Shown here: piece by piece, positions 54,252-63,888 of the stretch | How positions within the stretch are numbered: the stretch's first letter is position 1 | Layout: each line of letters starts with the position of its first letter | Origin: JAMXLO01 sp963726125 | GTDB lineage: Bacteria > Pseudomonadota > Alphaproteobacteria > Acetobacterales > Acetobacteraceae | Assembly: GCA_963726125.1 (NCBI GenBank) | Contig: CAVSBG010000005.1 | Coordinates: 124,001-188,000, forward strand | Direction of reading: 5' to 3' | DNA length: 64,000 nt | The notes under the pieces: generated by a model | Seen by the model: the letters and a program-made list of their open reading frames with translations, nothing else | The model's database searches: none | Told to the model about the DNA's origin: nothing | Position numbers and translations under genes: made by a program

Positions 54252-54309
54252 GCGCCAACATAGCCCAGTTTCTCGGCCATCGCGGCTGTCAGGCGATAGA
54301 AGCATAGGG

Positions 54310-54442
54310 TCAACGCAAAAACGCAAAGGGCCGTAAATAACGCGAATGGTCTGGCGCCCTGTCTGCAACGTGGTGCTCGGCGCTGTCGGCATGTTCCTGA
54401 GTCATTCGCGATATTTGCGGCCCTTTGCGTTCTTTGCGTTGA
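54310..54442. repeat. Inverted-repeat hairpin element (family 4)
   Basis: The left arm TCAACGCAAAAACGCAAAGG and onward to AACGCGAATG is matched by the right arm, which on the other strand reads TCAACGCAAAGAACGCAAAG onward to ATCGCGAATG. Arms of about 45 bases differ by a few substitutions and one indel around a ~40-base loop. It has the look of a small non-autonomous element. The 54174-54648 gap otherwise holds only the flanking REP arms. Confidence 0.8.
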
Positions 54443-54648
54443 GTTTTCTTGCTTTCGCCGCGGTCGCCCAGCTTAGGACGAGCCTCAGTGCCCGAGGCGC
54501 TTATGTTAGCGCCGATGGGGCTTGACCCGGCCATCTCGACCCGCACCAATTTGCAAACGACGCAGTGCCACTCAGCGACCATCCAACGATGGATGGCAGC
54601 GCGCGCAGACCGTCAACTGCTGGGGCTGCTGATATAAGAGCCCGCTGG

Positions 54649-55912
54649 TCAGTGGAGCAACAGATAGATCGCGGCAGTCCACGAGAAATTCGCGCCGCCG
54701 ATACCGCACCCATCGCGCGGATCGAAATATTCGCTGAATCCCGCGGCAGCGATCAGCTCCCGTGTGACGCTGCGCACCTCGGTTGGCCACGCCCGCTTCC
54801 CCGGACTCCGCCAGTCCTTCCGCGATCATCCAGTTCACCACCGCCCAGATCGGGCCACGCCAGTAGCGCAGCGCATCGAAGCGACGCCTCATCGCGGCGC
54901 GGTGGATGGCACGAGATAGCGCACCACTTCAGCCCAACGCCGCAACGTCGCGACCATTGCCTGCGTGCGCGCCGCGTCTACCGCCCCGGCATACAGCGGC
55001 AGCAGCCCGGCGGACGTCGCCACCTCGATCGGCGCACCGCTGATCTGGTCCAACGACCGGAACAGGCCCGGCGCGACCGTTCCACAGACGCCCGATCGCG
55101 TCCTGCATCCGATCGGCGCGACCCGCGATTTCCGCCGCCTCGCCCGGCCCGCCGAACCGCCGAGCCAGCACCAGCAGGTCACGCTCGGCACGCAGCAGGA
55201 TGGCGTTGGTCGCGATATCCGCAACGCGGAACGGCGACGCCGCCAGCATCTTGTCCGGCTGCCATCCCGCATCGCGGAACAGATCCACCAGATGGATGAA
55301 GCGCTGATACTCCTCCGCGCGCGGCCGCATCGACGGCATCGACGTGCGAAGTGTCGCGCCGCTGCACCGGCGTGGTCGTGGTCGGTCGGCACGCGCGCCA
55401 GCGCCACGTCCCAGGCAGGGCTGTTGTCCATGCCCGTCTCCCAGGGATGCAGCGTCGACACCAATCCGCTGCCCGCCGGATCGCGCGCCGCTGCCACCAG
55501 CGATGCGAGGCGACCAGTCGCGGGTAGATCGCCGCCACCCGCTCCTCGGCCGCCGTGCTGTCTGCGCGCCGCGATCGAGCAGCCGCCGCACCGCGCTCGC
55601 CAGCACCGGCGGCTGCGTGATGCCGGACGTCGGCGGCACATGCTGCACGCCCCACACCGACGGACCCGGGAAATAGTCGTCGGACGGCGCATGGAACACG
55701 ATCTGCGGCACCAGCCCGTCGTCCCACTGACCCTCGAGCAGACGCTCCACTTCGGTGAACCCACGCGCCTCGTCGAACGTCGCCCAGCCCATCGCGACAA
55801 ATGCGGAATCCCAGTTCCACTGGAACGGGTACAGCCGATCCGTCGGCACCGTATAACCGCCGCGATCGTTCCGCCGCAGGATCGCACGTGCCTGCTCGAT
55901 CATTTCGGTCAT
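54649..55912 (-). pseudogene. Glycoside hydrolase (MGH1/GH63-like), multiple frameshifts
   Basis: The start (RRNDRGGYTVPTDRLYPFQW, NWDSAFVAMGWATFDEARGF, QWDDGLVPQIVFHAPSDDYF, GPSVWGVQHVPPTSGITQPP) and the end (ALRYWRGPIWAVVNWMIAEG, GGANFSWTAAIYLLL) are those of (alpha/alpha)6-barrel glycosidases of the mannosylglycerate hydrolase/GH63/trehalase group. The middle is spread over several frames (HPWETGMDNSPAWDVALARV; EEYQRFIHLVDLFRDAGW), needing at least four single-base corrections between about 55570 and 54780. It closes a sugar ABC operon, 24 bp behind the ATPase gene, and probably hydrolyses the imported glycoside. Confidence 0.75.
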
Positions 55913-55936
55913 GTGCCCTCCAATGCGAGGCCCGTG

Positions 55937-56962
55937 TCAGCATCCATCCAGGCAATCCGATCCGCGATGCGGCCGCAGCGTCACTGTCTCGCCGGCCTGC
56001 ACGACGTGATCCGGTGGGATCGCAACGCGCATGCTCTGCCCGTCGGCATCGCCGGTCAGCAGCACGTGCGGGCCAAGCGGCTCCGGCACGTGGATGCGAA
56101 AGGTAAAGCCCAGCCCATTGTCGGCAACGTCCAGATCCTCCGGTCGTATCCCCAACGTGACCGCGCGGCGTGCATTGACAGGCGGCGTCAGCGTGAGCGT
56201 GCCCAGCCGCACCACCCCATCCGTCACAGGAAGCCGCAGGAAATTCATCGGCGGATTCCCGATGAACCCGCCGACGAACATCGAATGCGGATGCCGATAT
56301 ATCTCCATCGGCGTTCCCATCTGCACGATCCGTCCGTCCTGCATGATCGCGATGCGATCGGCCAGACCCATCGCCTCCGTCTGATCGTGCGTGACATAGA
56401 GCGTGGTGGTGCGCGCCTCCGCCAAAACCCCCTTCAGCTCCGCCCGCATCTCCAGCCGCAGCAGAGCATCGAGATTGGACAGTGGTTCGTCCATCAGCAG
56501 CACCGCCGGTTCCACCGCCAGTGCGCGCGCCACCGCAACCCGCTGCCGCTGTCCGCCGGACAGCTGTCCCGGATAGCGGTCGAGCAGCATCTCGATATGC
56601 ATCAGCGCCGCGGCACGTGCGACCTGGCGCTCGATGCGATCCTTCGCCGCCCCCGTCATCACCAGCCCGAACGCGATGTTGTCGCGCACCCGCAAATGCG
56701 GGAACACCGCATAGTTCTGGAACACCATCGCCAGTCCGCGCGACCGAGGCGGCAAGTTGGACACATCCCGCCCGCCAATCAGGATGCGCCCGCTGCTCTG
56801 CGGGTCCAGCCCGGCCACCGCGCGCAGCAACGTGGTCTTGCCACAACCGGACGGTCCGAGCAGCGCCACGAACTCGCCGTCGCGCACGTCCAGCGATACG
56901 TCACGCAATGCGACCTGTGCACCGAATTGCTTGGAGACGGACTCGATCCGGATATCCGCCAT
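55937..56962 (-). CDS. Sugar ABC transporter ATPase (UgpC/MalK family)
   Basis: 341 residues. Walker A LLGPSGCGKTTLLRAVAGLD, signature QLSGGQRQRVAVARALAVEP, Walker B LLMDEPLSNLD and the switch histidine in LYVTHDQTEAM. A MalK-type OB (TOBE) regulatory domain follows (GIRPEDLDVADNGLGFTF). Start at 56962 follows AGGAGG; upstream residues of the open frame are not family-like. It energises the two permeases encoded just before it. Confidence 0.95.
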   Translation of the reverse strand: MADIRIESVSKQFGAQVALRDVSLDVRDGEFVALLGPSGCGKTTLLRAVAGLDPQSSGRILIGGRDVSNLPPRSRGLAMVFQNYAVFPHLRVRDNIAFGLVMTGAAKDRIERQVARAAALMHIEMLLDRYPGQLSGGQRQRVAVARALAVEPAVLLMDEPLSNLDALLRLEMRAELKGVLAEARTTTLYVTHDQTEAMGLADRIAIMQDGRIVQMGTPMEIYRHPHSMFVGGFIGNPPMNFLRLPVTDGVVRLGTLTLTPPVNARRAVTLGIRPEDLDVADNGLGFTFRIHVPEPLGPHVLLTGDADGQSMRVAIPPDHVVQAGETVTLRPHRGSDCLDGC

Positions 56963-56975
56963 CAGCGACCTCCTC

Positions 56976-57782
56976 TCATCGGTTGCCGACTCCCCAAATG
57001 GCAAACAGGTAGCGCCGCACGATGAAGATGAACAACACCGACGGCAGAATCAGCAGCAACCCTCCGGCAAGTTGGGATTGCAACGGTGCCTCGGACAACA
57101 GCGTCAGCAGATATGCCGTCAGAGTCTTGTTCCGCACCGTCAGCACCGATGCGGCGAACACCTCGTTCCACGAAATCACGAATGCAAAGATCGCCGTCGC
57201 CGCAATGCCGGGAACTGCCAGCGGCAGCACCACGCGCCTGAACGCCCCCGGGCCCGAGCATCCGAACACCCAAGCCGCCTCCTCAAGCTCCCGAGGAATG
57301 CCCAGGAACAGGCTCGACGTGACCAGCACGGCGAACGGCAGCGCCAACGCCGTGTGCATCAGCGCAACAGCCAACGGTGTGTCGTAAATACCCAGCCGCA
57401 CGAACCCGACCGCCAGCGGCAACGCCAGGATGCCGACAGGAAAGGCCCGCGTCATCAGGATCATCAGCCGGTACACATTGGCGCCACGAAACGCGAAGCG
57501 CGCCAGTGCGTAACCTGCTGGCGCGCCGAGCAGCAGCGACAACGCCATGCACATCACCGCCACCTCGACGCTGCGCAACATTGCGGGCCACAGTCCCTCG
57601 ATCTGTAAAAACGCCGCGAAGTTGCCAAACGACAAGCCCGCCGGCCAGAACGGCTTCGGCCACGCATACACGGTCGTCGCGCCACCAATGCCGCCGAGTG
57701 CCACCAGATATATCGGCACCAATGTCCAGGCGCACACCAGCAGGATGCCGGACACGAACAGCATGCGGCGAATCCGACTCAC
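56976..57782 (-). CDS. Sugar ABC transporter permease, MalG-like
   Basis: 268 residues starting at a GTG that overlaps the stop of the preceding permease (VSRIRRMLFVSGILLVCAWT); an ATG six codons in is an alternative. Six helices are visible. The coupling loop is ELEEAAWVFGCSGPGAFRRV then LPLAVPG. With the MalF-like subunit it forms the sugar channel of the LacI-controlled operon. Confidence 0.92.
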   Translation of the reverse strand: MSRIRRMLFVSGILLVCAWTLVPIYLVALGGIGGATTVYAWPKPFWPAGLSFGNFAAFLQIEGLWPAMLRSVEVAVMCMALSLLLGAPAGYALARFAFRGANVYRLMILMTRAFPVGILALPLAVGFVRLGIYDTPLAVALMHTALALPFAVLVTSSLFLGIPRELEEAAWVFGCSGPGAFRRVVLPLAVPGIAATAIFAFVISWNEVFAASVLTVRNKTLTAYLLTLLSEAPLQSQLAGGLLLILPSVLFIFIVRRYLFAIWGVGNR

Positions 57783-58627
57783 GCCGGTTCTCCCGCCCGC
57801 GGCCGCAGCGCCAGCAGGATCACCAATGTCGCCGCCAGCGAGACCAGCGTCACCAGCACCGCATAACAAGCGGCCACATTGTAGTTCTGGTTGGTGAACT
57901 GCCAAAGATAGGCTTGGCTGACCAACACTGGAAAATTCCGTCCGCCGATCGCGAGCACGACAGCAAACGCCTCGAACGCCAGCACGGTGCGCAGGATCAG
58001 CGCGGTCTGGATCGACGACCGCAGCAGAGGCAGCGTCACACGCCGGAATCGCTGCCATGCCGTCGCGCCGAACACGCTGGCTGCTTCTTCGTATTCCTTC
58101 GGGATCAACTGCACGCCCGCGACGATGACCACGAACACGATCGCCGTGGCGCGCCAGAACTCGGCAATCAGGATGGCAAGGAACAGCACCCCCGGTGTTT
58201 CATACGTCAGCCAGCTTTGCGGCCCCGGAATGACACCGAGTTCATACAGCACCGTGTTGAGATAACCTTTGTCGGTCAGGATCGCCAACCAGACCAGCCC
58301 CGCGGCAAGATCCGAAATCCCCAGGGGGATCGTCCAGATCCACAGCACCAGGTCGCGTGCCCAGTGCATGTGCCGCAGCATCATCGACATGCCCAGCGCC
58401 GCCGCCAACTGCAACGGCACCACGCAGATCACCAACTCAAACGTATTGCGCACCGAATCGCTGAAATCCAGGTCGTTCAGCATCCGCAAAAAGTTGCCGA
58501 ACCCCGCGCCGTCAGGCGTTGTGAACGCCAGCGCCACAGTCTGCACCAGCGGCACCCCGAACAGCAGCAACAGGAACACCGCCGAGGGTGCAATCAACAA
58601 GTATGGCCGGAGGGCGGGACCACGCAT
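57779..58627 (-). CDS. Sugar ABC transporter permease, MalF-like
   Basis: 282 residues, six helices beginning YLLIAPSAVFLLLLFGVPLV. The coupling motif is KEYEEAASVFGATAWQRFRR followed by VTLPLLRSS. Its stop overlaps the start of the MalG-like gene. A family-1 palindromic repeat sits just upstream, between it and the binding-protein gene, where it may reduce read-through and keep binding-protein levels higher (a known arrangement in the E. coli mal system). Confidence 0.93.
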   Translation of the reverse strand: MRGPALRPYLLIAPSAVFLLLLFGVPLVQTVALAFTTPDGAGFGNFLRMLNDLDFSDSVRNTFELVICVVPLQLAAALGMSMMLRHMHWARDLVLWIWTIPLGISDLAAGLVWLAILTDKGYLNTVLYELGVIPGPQSWLTYETPGVLFLAILIAEFWRATAIVFVVIVAGVQLIPKEYEEAASVFGATAWQRFRRVTLPLLRSSIQTALILRTVLAFEAFAVVLAIGGRNFPVLVSQAYLWQFTNQNYNVAACYAVLVTLVSLAATLVILLALRPRAGEPA

Positions 58628-58633
58628 TTACAG

Positions 58634-58709
58634 TCTCCCCCTCCCCTTGCGGGAGGGGGTTGGGGGGAGGGGGCGGTGCGACCCCTTCCCCCCTCCCGCA
58701 AGGGGACGG
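58634..58709. repeat. GC-rich palindromic repeat (family 1), two inverted copies
   Basis: CTCCCCTTGCGGGAGGGGGT and CCCTCCCGCAAGGGGACGG in opposite orientation, joined by a G/C-rich centre. Nearly the same as the copy between gap and pgk. It separates the binding-protein gene from the permease genes of the sugar operon. Confidence 0.85.
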
Positions 58710-58739
58710 AGAGTGCTTAGTGCTTTGAGCAGCGCCACC

Positions 58740-60011
58740 CTACTTCACCTGACAAGTCCCCTGACTAGCCGGATCAGGCGTCCAGCACGGTGCTTTCGCC
58801 GCGTCCAGCACGCGCTGCATATCCTCGGCCTCATGATCCAGCACCTGCTTCACCGCCTGATCCCGCAGCACCACACGCTGGAAAGTATCGAGGAAAATCT
58901 TGTCGAACTCCCCGCCATGCGACCCCAGCCCAACCGGCAACAATGTCGGCAGCGCATCATGCGCACTCTGCTGCTGCTGCACCGCCCCGGCCTCCAGCTT
59001 CAGCCCCGCATCCAGATCGTCTGGCAGCGCAACCTTCACCACCGGGAAAAAACTGCTCGCGCGCAAAGTCGCAATCTGCGTCTCCGGCGTCAGCAGATAA
59101 TCGATCAGCTTCAGCGACGCAGCCTTGTCCGGCGCCGTCGTCGGCACCGCGACGCCAACCAGCACCGGCATGAACGCGCGCCCCTTCGGTCCCGCCGGCG
59201 CAGGGAAAGCAACGAAATCGTCCGGCTTGTTGCGGAACGCATTCTGCAACCGAGCCACATGATCCCACGCGATCAGCACGTCACCCGCCAGCAACGGCTC
59301 CTGCATGAAATTATAGTTGGTCGAATTAGGGTTCACGTGTTTCCACAGCGCCTTGTAAGCCTCCCACATCGCCACCGCATCCGCCGACCGATACTGCGTC
59401 ACCACGCCGCCGGTGAAAGACGGCAGCAGATACCCCTCGAGGAACCGCGCCATCAGCCCCGTCGGCCCAGCCGGAAATCCCAACACCCGCTGCCCGGTAG
59501 CCTTCTCGGCATTCTCCGCCCACTCGCCAAGCTGCGCGTAGGTCAGCGTATTCAGGTTCGCGCCCTTAGGCAGGTACTGCAGCGCCTTCTTATTGGCCGC
59601 CATGATGTAGGTCGCCTGCATCCATGGCACGTACATCAAATGCTCGGTCCCCAGACGCGCGAGCTTCGCGATATCCTCCGGAATGCCGCGTTGCGACACC
59701 AGCGCACCCTCCTGGTCGATCGGCTGCAGCATCGCCGACAGCGGCGCCAGCTCACCGTGCAATGCCCCCACCAGCCCGATCGAGTGCGCGCCCTGCTCAT
59801 CCGCCTGCAAATGTATCGGCAACTGCGGCGGCTCCTCCGGCACATACGTCACCGGCATCGGCGCGCCCTTCAGGATCAGCGTGCGCGCCTTGGTCGCCTC
59901 CTCCAGCGGCCGCATCTGGGTCGAAAGGAACGTCAGGTCATCGGCGCGCGCCCCCGCGGCCGCCAGGCCCAGGAACATCACGCCGCACAGCGTCGCCAGC
60001 GTCTTCTGCAT
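58740..60011 (-). CDS. Sugar ABC transporter substrate-binding protein (family 1)
   Basis: 423 residues with a signal peptide (TLATLCGVMFLGLAAAGARA|DD). Typical features of large sugar-binding proteins are LARLGTEHLMYVPWMQATYI, GEWAENAEKATGQRVLGFPA and MQEPLLAGDVLIAWDHVARL. The start at 60011 follows GGGAGGAAA. Its 5' end overlaps the 3' end of the lacI-type gene by 74 bp in a different frame. It would deliver a sugar or glycoside to the MalFG-like permeases downstream. Confidence 0.92.
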   Translation of the reverse strand: MQKTLATLCGVMFLGLAAAGARADDLTFLSTQMRPLEEATKARTLILKGAPMPVTYVPEEPPQLPIHLQADEQGAHSIGLVGALHGELAPLSAMLQPIDQEGALVSQRGIPEDIAKLARLGTEHLMYVPWMQATYIMAANKKALQYLPKGANLNTLTYAQLGEWAENAEKATGQRVLGFPAGPTGLMARFLEGYLLPSFTGGVVTQYRSADAVAMWEAYKALWKHVNPNSTNYNFMQEPLLAGDVLIAWDHVARLQNAFRNKPDDFVAFPAPAGPKGRAFMPVLVGVAVPTTAPDKAASLKLIDYLLTPETQIATLRASSFFPVVKVALPDDLDAGLKLEAGAVQQQQSAHDALPTLLPVGLGSHGGEFDKIFLDTFQRVVLRDQAVKQVLDHEAEDMQRVLDAAKAPCWTPDPASQGTCQVK

Positions 60012-61056
60012 GGTTTCCTCCCAACACACGCGGCTTCCCCGCGCGCTGCATCATTCGTACTACCGGCCCGTCGGACTGCCGAGCAATCAGTCGCGCTCGC
60101 CATACCTCTGCGAACAACGCCGCATCGGCCCCATCCAGCAACGCCAGCAGCATATCCACGAGACGTTGCGCCATGCGCGATATCGGCTGCTCGAGTGTGG
60201 TCAGCGGCGGATCGGTATAACTCGCCATCGGCAGGTCGTCGTAGCCGATGACCGACACATCCCGCCCCGCGCGCAGCCCCGCCGAGGCCAGCGCATGCAA
60301 CGCCCCCACCGCCATGCGATCCGTCGCACACAGCACCGCCGTAGGCCGCCGCCGGCGCGCCAGCAGCATGGACATCAGCCGATGGCCGTTCTCCTCGGTC
60401 GCCTCCGCCTGCAGCACCGGCCCGTCCGGCAACCCAGCGGCGGCCAACCCACGCCGCCACCCCGCCGCCCGATGCTGAGCGAACATGTAGTGCTCGGGCG
60501 CATTGATCAGCGCGATATCCCGGTGCCCAAACCCCACCAACCGCTCGGTAGCCTCCGCGAACGCGGCCTCACCATCGAGATCGAGATACGCAAACACCCC
60601 AGCCGTTTCGCTCCGCCCATGCGCCACGAACGGCACACCCCGATCGAGCAGATAACGAATCCGCGCATCGTCCCGCCGCGTCCGCGCCAGCAGGATCCCA
60701 TCGACGCGATGCAATTCCACCAGCTGGCGATACGCGTGCAGCTCCGCCTCACCCGGCGGCGCCCCCATCAGCACCAGGTCCAATCCGGCGCGCGACAGCA
60801 ACGGACCCACCGCGCCCAGCATCGCCAGGAAGAACTGATCGAACGTCCCCTGCTCGGCCGGCACCACGAGCCCCACGGTGCCGCGCCGTCCAACACGAAG
60901 CCGTTGCGCCACCGGATTAGGACGATAGCCGGTCCGGTCAGCCTCCTGCTGCACGCGTTCCCGCGTCGCCGCCGCCACGTCCGAGTAACCCGCGAGCGCG
61001 CGCGAAACGGTGGTGACGGACAGGCCCAGGTGCTTCGCCAGGCGGCGGATCGACAT
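59938..61056 (-). CDS. LacI-family transcriptional regulator
   Basis: 372 residues. N-terminal helix-turn-helix MSIRRLAKHLGLSVTTVSRA, then LAGYSDVAAATRERVQQEAD, and a periplasmic-binding-protein-like core (VGLVVPAEQGTFDQFFLAML, DGILLARTRRDDAR, TAVLCATDRMAVGALHALAS, VIGYDDLPMASYTDPPLTTL). The C-terminal tail beyond QSDGPVVR is longer than usual because the frame runs on into the next gene. It should repress the sugar operon it heads, using the palindrome at 61073-61086. Confidence 0.94.
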   Translation of the reverse strand: MSIRRLAKHLGLSVTTVSRALAGYSDVAAATRERVQQEADRTGYRPNPVAQRLRVGRRGTVGLVVPAEQGTFDQFFLAMLGAVGPLLSRAGLDLVLMGAPPGEAELHAYRQLVELHRVDGILLARTRRDDARIRYLLDRGVPFVAHGRSETAGVFAYLDLDGEAAFAEATERLVGFGHRDIALINAPEHYMFAQHRAAGWRRGLAAAGLPDGPVLQAEATEENGHRLMSMLLARRRRPTAVLCATDRMAVGALHALASAGLRAGRDVSVIGYDDLPMASYTDPPLTTLEQPISRMAQRLVDMLLALLDGADAALFAEVWRARLIARQSDGPVVRMMQRAGKPRVLGGNHAEDAGDAVRRDVPGPGGRGGARR

Positions 61057-61072
61057 TCTCGAACGCTTCGTC

Positions 61073-61086
61073 CCAAAACGTTTTGG
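61073..61086 (-). promoter_or_regulatory. LacI-type operator (autoregulatory)
   Basis: CCAAAACGTTTTGG, a perfect 14-base palindrome with the central CG typical of LacI/GalR sites, 17 bases upstream of the regulator's ATG. Its position implies that the regulator controls its own operon, including the ABC transporter and glycosidase. Confidence 0.8.
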
Positions 61087-61128
61087 ATTGACCCAACACT
61101 CGCCGATGGCCGGATCGCCTGTCAACTA

Positions 61129-62415
61129 TCACGCAACGATGCGTGCCGCGTCCTGTCCGCTGATCCAGGCACCCGCCAGCGTTCCAGCCATCCCGTTGTG
61201 ACAAGCCTCGCCAGCGAACAGCAGGTGCCCATCAGCCAACGGTTCCGCGAGCGCCGTCCGCGCGTCCGCATCACCCGGCCGCACGAACGAGTAAGCTCCC
61301 AGCACGAACGCATCGGCATCCCACCGTGTCACCAGATGCGTACCACCACCAAACAGCCGATCCACCCGCCCGCCGAACAGCGAGCGCAGTTGCCCCAGCG
61401 CGAAGTCCACCGCCGCCGCCTCACCCGCGCGCGCCAGCTCCCACGCGACCGGCCCGCCGACCCAACCCTGTATGTAGTCACGTTTGTAGGGCCAGCATTG
61501 GAACCCCATGGTCGGATCGCCGCTGCGCTGCACCTGCCGATCGACCGAACAATGCAGCGGCAGGTCCAGCCGATCCGGCCCCGTGGCGCGCAACGCAACC
61601 TTCATCGCCAGCCCCATAGGCATCGCCTGGATCGCAGCCTGCGCCGCGTCCGGCAGCGGCGGATCGAACACGATCGTCCCAGCCCCGAGCACGCCGGTGG
61701 AAACCGTTACGATCGCCGAACCCGCGGTGATCGTGCCGCGCGAGGTTTCCACCGCGACGCCGCCGCCATCCCAAGCGATCCGCGTCACCGACGTGGACAG
61801 CCTGATATCCAGCCCCTCGCCCAACCGCCGCGCCACGAATGCTCCAATCCCGCCCGCCGGCACCAGATTGCTGCCCGACAGCACATTGCGCAGCCAGTCC
61901 CGCGCGCTGAACTCCTTCGCATCGGCAACACAGATGATCGGCCCCTCCCACGTCTCCACCGTCACCGCCCACTGATCGTCCGGCATCGATCGAGCCACCT
62001 CGGCCAACGCCACATCATCCCGCGTGCGCAGCATCTCGGCGGCCCGGTCCTCGAACCGCTGCCACGCCCCCGCGTAATCGGCGTATTCCTCCGGAGTCGC
62101 CTCGCGCGTCCCGACAAACGTGCGCTCCACCCGCAGCTCATCCGACCGCAGCAGCGCATCCCCCGCCTCCCGGGCGATCGGCACCAGCGGATTGGTCTCG
62201 GCGTTGTGCAGCCACACCGCTCCGACGTCCCACCACAATCCCCCCAACTCCACCGGATACGTGGTCAACGCCCGCCCGCCGATACGCGCCGACGCCTCCA
62301 GCACAACCGCCGTGCGGCCCGCCGCGCGCAACGCGGTCGCGGCGCCGAGCCCCGCCAATCCGGCTCCGATCACAACGACATCGACATCCGGCACCACGGC
62401 GCCACCCCCAACCAT
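61129..62415 (-). CDS. Flavin-containing monoamine oxidase family protein
   Basis: 428 residues. FAD-binding VVVIGAGLAGLGAATALRAA, VLEASARIGGRALT, and the C-terminal flavin contact HLLFAGEACHNGMAGTLAGA WISG-type motif (as LFAGEAC then AGAWISGQDAA). LTRWDADAFVLGAYSFVRPG-like text (RWDADAFVLGAYSFVRPGDA) is typical for polyamine/monoamine oxidases. It oxidises amines with release of H2O2; the exact amine is unknown. It lies behind the LacI gene on the same strand but upstream of it, divergent from the acyl-CoA dehydrogenase. Confidence 0.9.
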   Translation of the reverse strand: MVGGGAVVPDVDVVVIGAGLAGLGAATALRAAGRTAVVLEASARIGGRALTTYPVELGGLWWDVGAVWLHNAETNPLVPIAREAGDALLRSDELRVERTFVGTREATPEEYADYAGAWQRFEDRAAEMLRTRDDVALAEVARSMPDDQWAVTVETWEGPIICVADAKEFSARDWLRNVLSGSNLVPAGGIGAFVARRLGEGLDIRLSTSVTRIAWDGGGVAVETSRGTITAGSAIVTVSTGVLGAGTIVFDPPLPDAAQAAIQAMPMGLAMKVALRATGPDRLDLPLHCSVDRQVQRSGDPTMGFQCWPYKRDYIQGWVGGPVAWELARAGEAAAVDFALGQLRSLFGGRVDRLFGGGTHLVTRWDADAFVLGAYSFVRPGDADARTALAEPLADGHLLFAGEACHNGMAGTLAGAWISGQDAARIVA

Positions 62416-62466
62416 TCGCGATTAACAGCCAACCTTGGTATCCTGCCCCCCGCAAGGAGGCCAGCC

Positions 62467-63603
62467 ATGCCCGATCATACCCCAGTCGGCACCGACTCCC
62501 TCGTCATCGATATGGCCCGCCGGTTCGCCACCGAGCGCCTCGCCCCCGGCGCCGCCGCGCGCGAAAAATCCGGCGCAATCGAGCCCGAGATCATCCGCGA
62601 ACTCGGCGAGCTCGGCATCTTCGGCGCCACCACGCCAGCGCAATGGGATGGCTCGGAGATCGATCCGGTGACCTACGCGCTGCTGCTGGAGGAGATCGCC
62701 GCCGGCGACGGCTCCGTCTCCACCATGGTGAGCGTGCACAACTCCCCCACCTGCATCATCTTCGACCACTACGCCACCGACGCGCAGAAGGACCGCTGGC
62801 TGCGTCCCCTGGCGACCGGTGCCTCGGTAGGTTCCTTCGCCCTGACCGAGCCGCAGGCCGGCTCCGACGCATCAAATCTCAAGACCCGCGCAGTGAAGAA
62901 GGGTGACCGCTACATCATCAACGGCACCAAGCAGTTCATCTCCTCGGCGAGCATCCCCGGCGCCACGGTGCTGTTCGCCGTCACCGATCCGACCGCCGGC
63001 CGCAAGGGCATCTCCTGCTTCGTGGTGGACAAGGCGACCCAAGGCTACGTGGTCGCCCGCAAGGAGGAAAAGCTCGGCCAGAAGGCATCCGAGACATGCG
63101 CCCTGTCATTCCAGGACATGGAGGTGCCGGAGGACCAACGCATCGGCGCCGAAGGCGAGGGCTACCGCATCGCACTCTCCACCCTGGAGAGCGGCCGCAT
63201 CGGCATCGCCGCGCAAAGCGTCGGCATGGCGCGCGCCGCCCTGGAGTACGCGGTGTCTTACGCCAAGGAGCGCCAGGCGTTCGGCGGCCGGATCATCGAT
63301 TTCCAGGCCGTAGGCTTCCGGCTGGTCGATGCCAAGACCAAGCTCGAGGCGGCCCGCCAGATGACGCTCCACGCCGCCCGCCTCAAGGCCGAGGGCCAGC
63401 CCTCACTGGAAGCCGCATGCATGGCCAAGCTGTTCGCCTCCGAGGCAGCCGAGGCGGTATGCACAGCAGCAATCCAGACGCTCGGTGGCTATGGCTATCT
63501 GGCCGACTATCCCGTGGAGCGCATCTATCGCGACGTGCGCGTGTGCCAGATCTACGAAGGCACGTCGGATGTGCAGAAGCTGATTTTGCAGCGGATGCTG
63601 TGA
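62467..63603 (+). CDS. Acyl-CoA dehydrogenase
   Basis: 378 residues, normal length. FAD/substrate motifs GSFALTEPQAGSDASNLKTR and YIINGTKQFISSASIPGATV, QAFGGRIIDFQAVGFRLVDA, and the C-terminal QTLGGYGYLADYPVERIYRD and YEGTSDVQKLILQRML with the catalytic Glu. AAGGAGG precedes the ATG. It introduces the alpha,beta double bond in fatty- or branched-chain acyl-CoA catabolism. The residue set fits short/branched-chain enzymes; the substrate is not certain. No etfAB is in the window. Confidence 0.95.
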   Translation: MPDHTPVGTDSLVIDMARRFATERLAPGAAAREKSGAIEPEIIRELGELGIFGATTPAQWDGSEIDPVTYALLLEEIAAGDGSVSTMVSVHNSPTCIIFDHYATDAQKDRWLRPLATGASVGSFALTEPQAGSDASNLKTRAVKKGDRYIINGTKQFISSASIPGATVLFAVTDPTAGRKGISCFVVDKATQGYVVARKEEKLGQKASETCALSFQDMEVPEDQRIGAEGEGYRIALSTLESGRIGIAAQSVGMARAALEYAVSYAKERQAFGGRIIDFQAVGFRLVDAKTKLEAARQMTLHAARLKAEGQPSLEAACMAKLFASEAAEAVCTAAIQTLGGYGYLADYPVERIYRDVRVCQIYEGTSDVQKLILQRML

Positions 63604-63888
63604 GGGTCAAAAATGCATCGATTAGTTGTGCTCATCGTCGTTCCCGACCAGGTCAAACTGTCCGGTAGATAACGGCCGCGTTGACGTCCTGGATGATCGA
63701 AAATATCAAGTTATTCCGATCGCGGACAAAGTCCCAGTCACCATTTTCGTCGAGGCCCGCCTTTCATCCCGTGCTCTGACATCCCTCATCATCGGCTCGA
63801 CCGTCCGTGGCAAGGGCTGCCCCCTGACCACGGCGGTTGCACTATAGATGGCCGCATGGCTTTGCCTGCGGCGCCACAATGCTGACGC

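Noticed and set aside
59683..62466. Open frame running into the acyl-CoA dehydrogenase that would give a ~1300-residue protein
   Set aside because: Everything before 62467 is antisense to the binding protein, LacI regulator and amine oxidase; a strong AAGGAGG stands right before the ATG at 62467.
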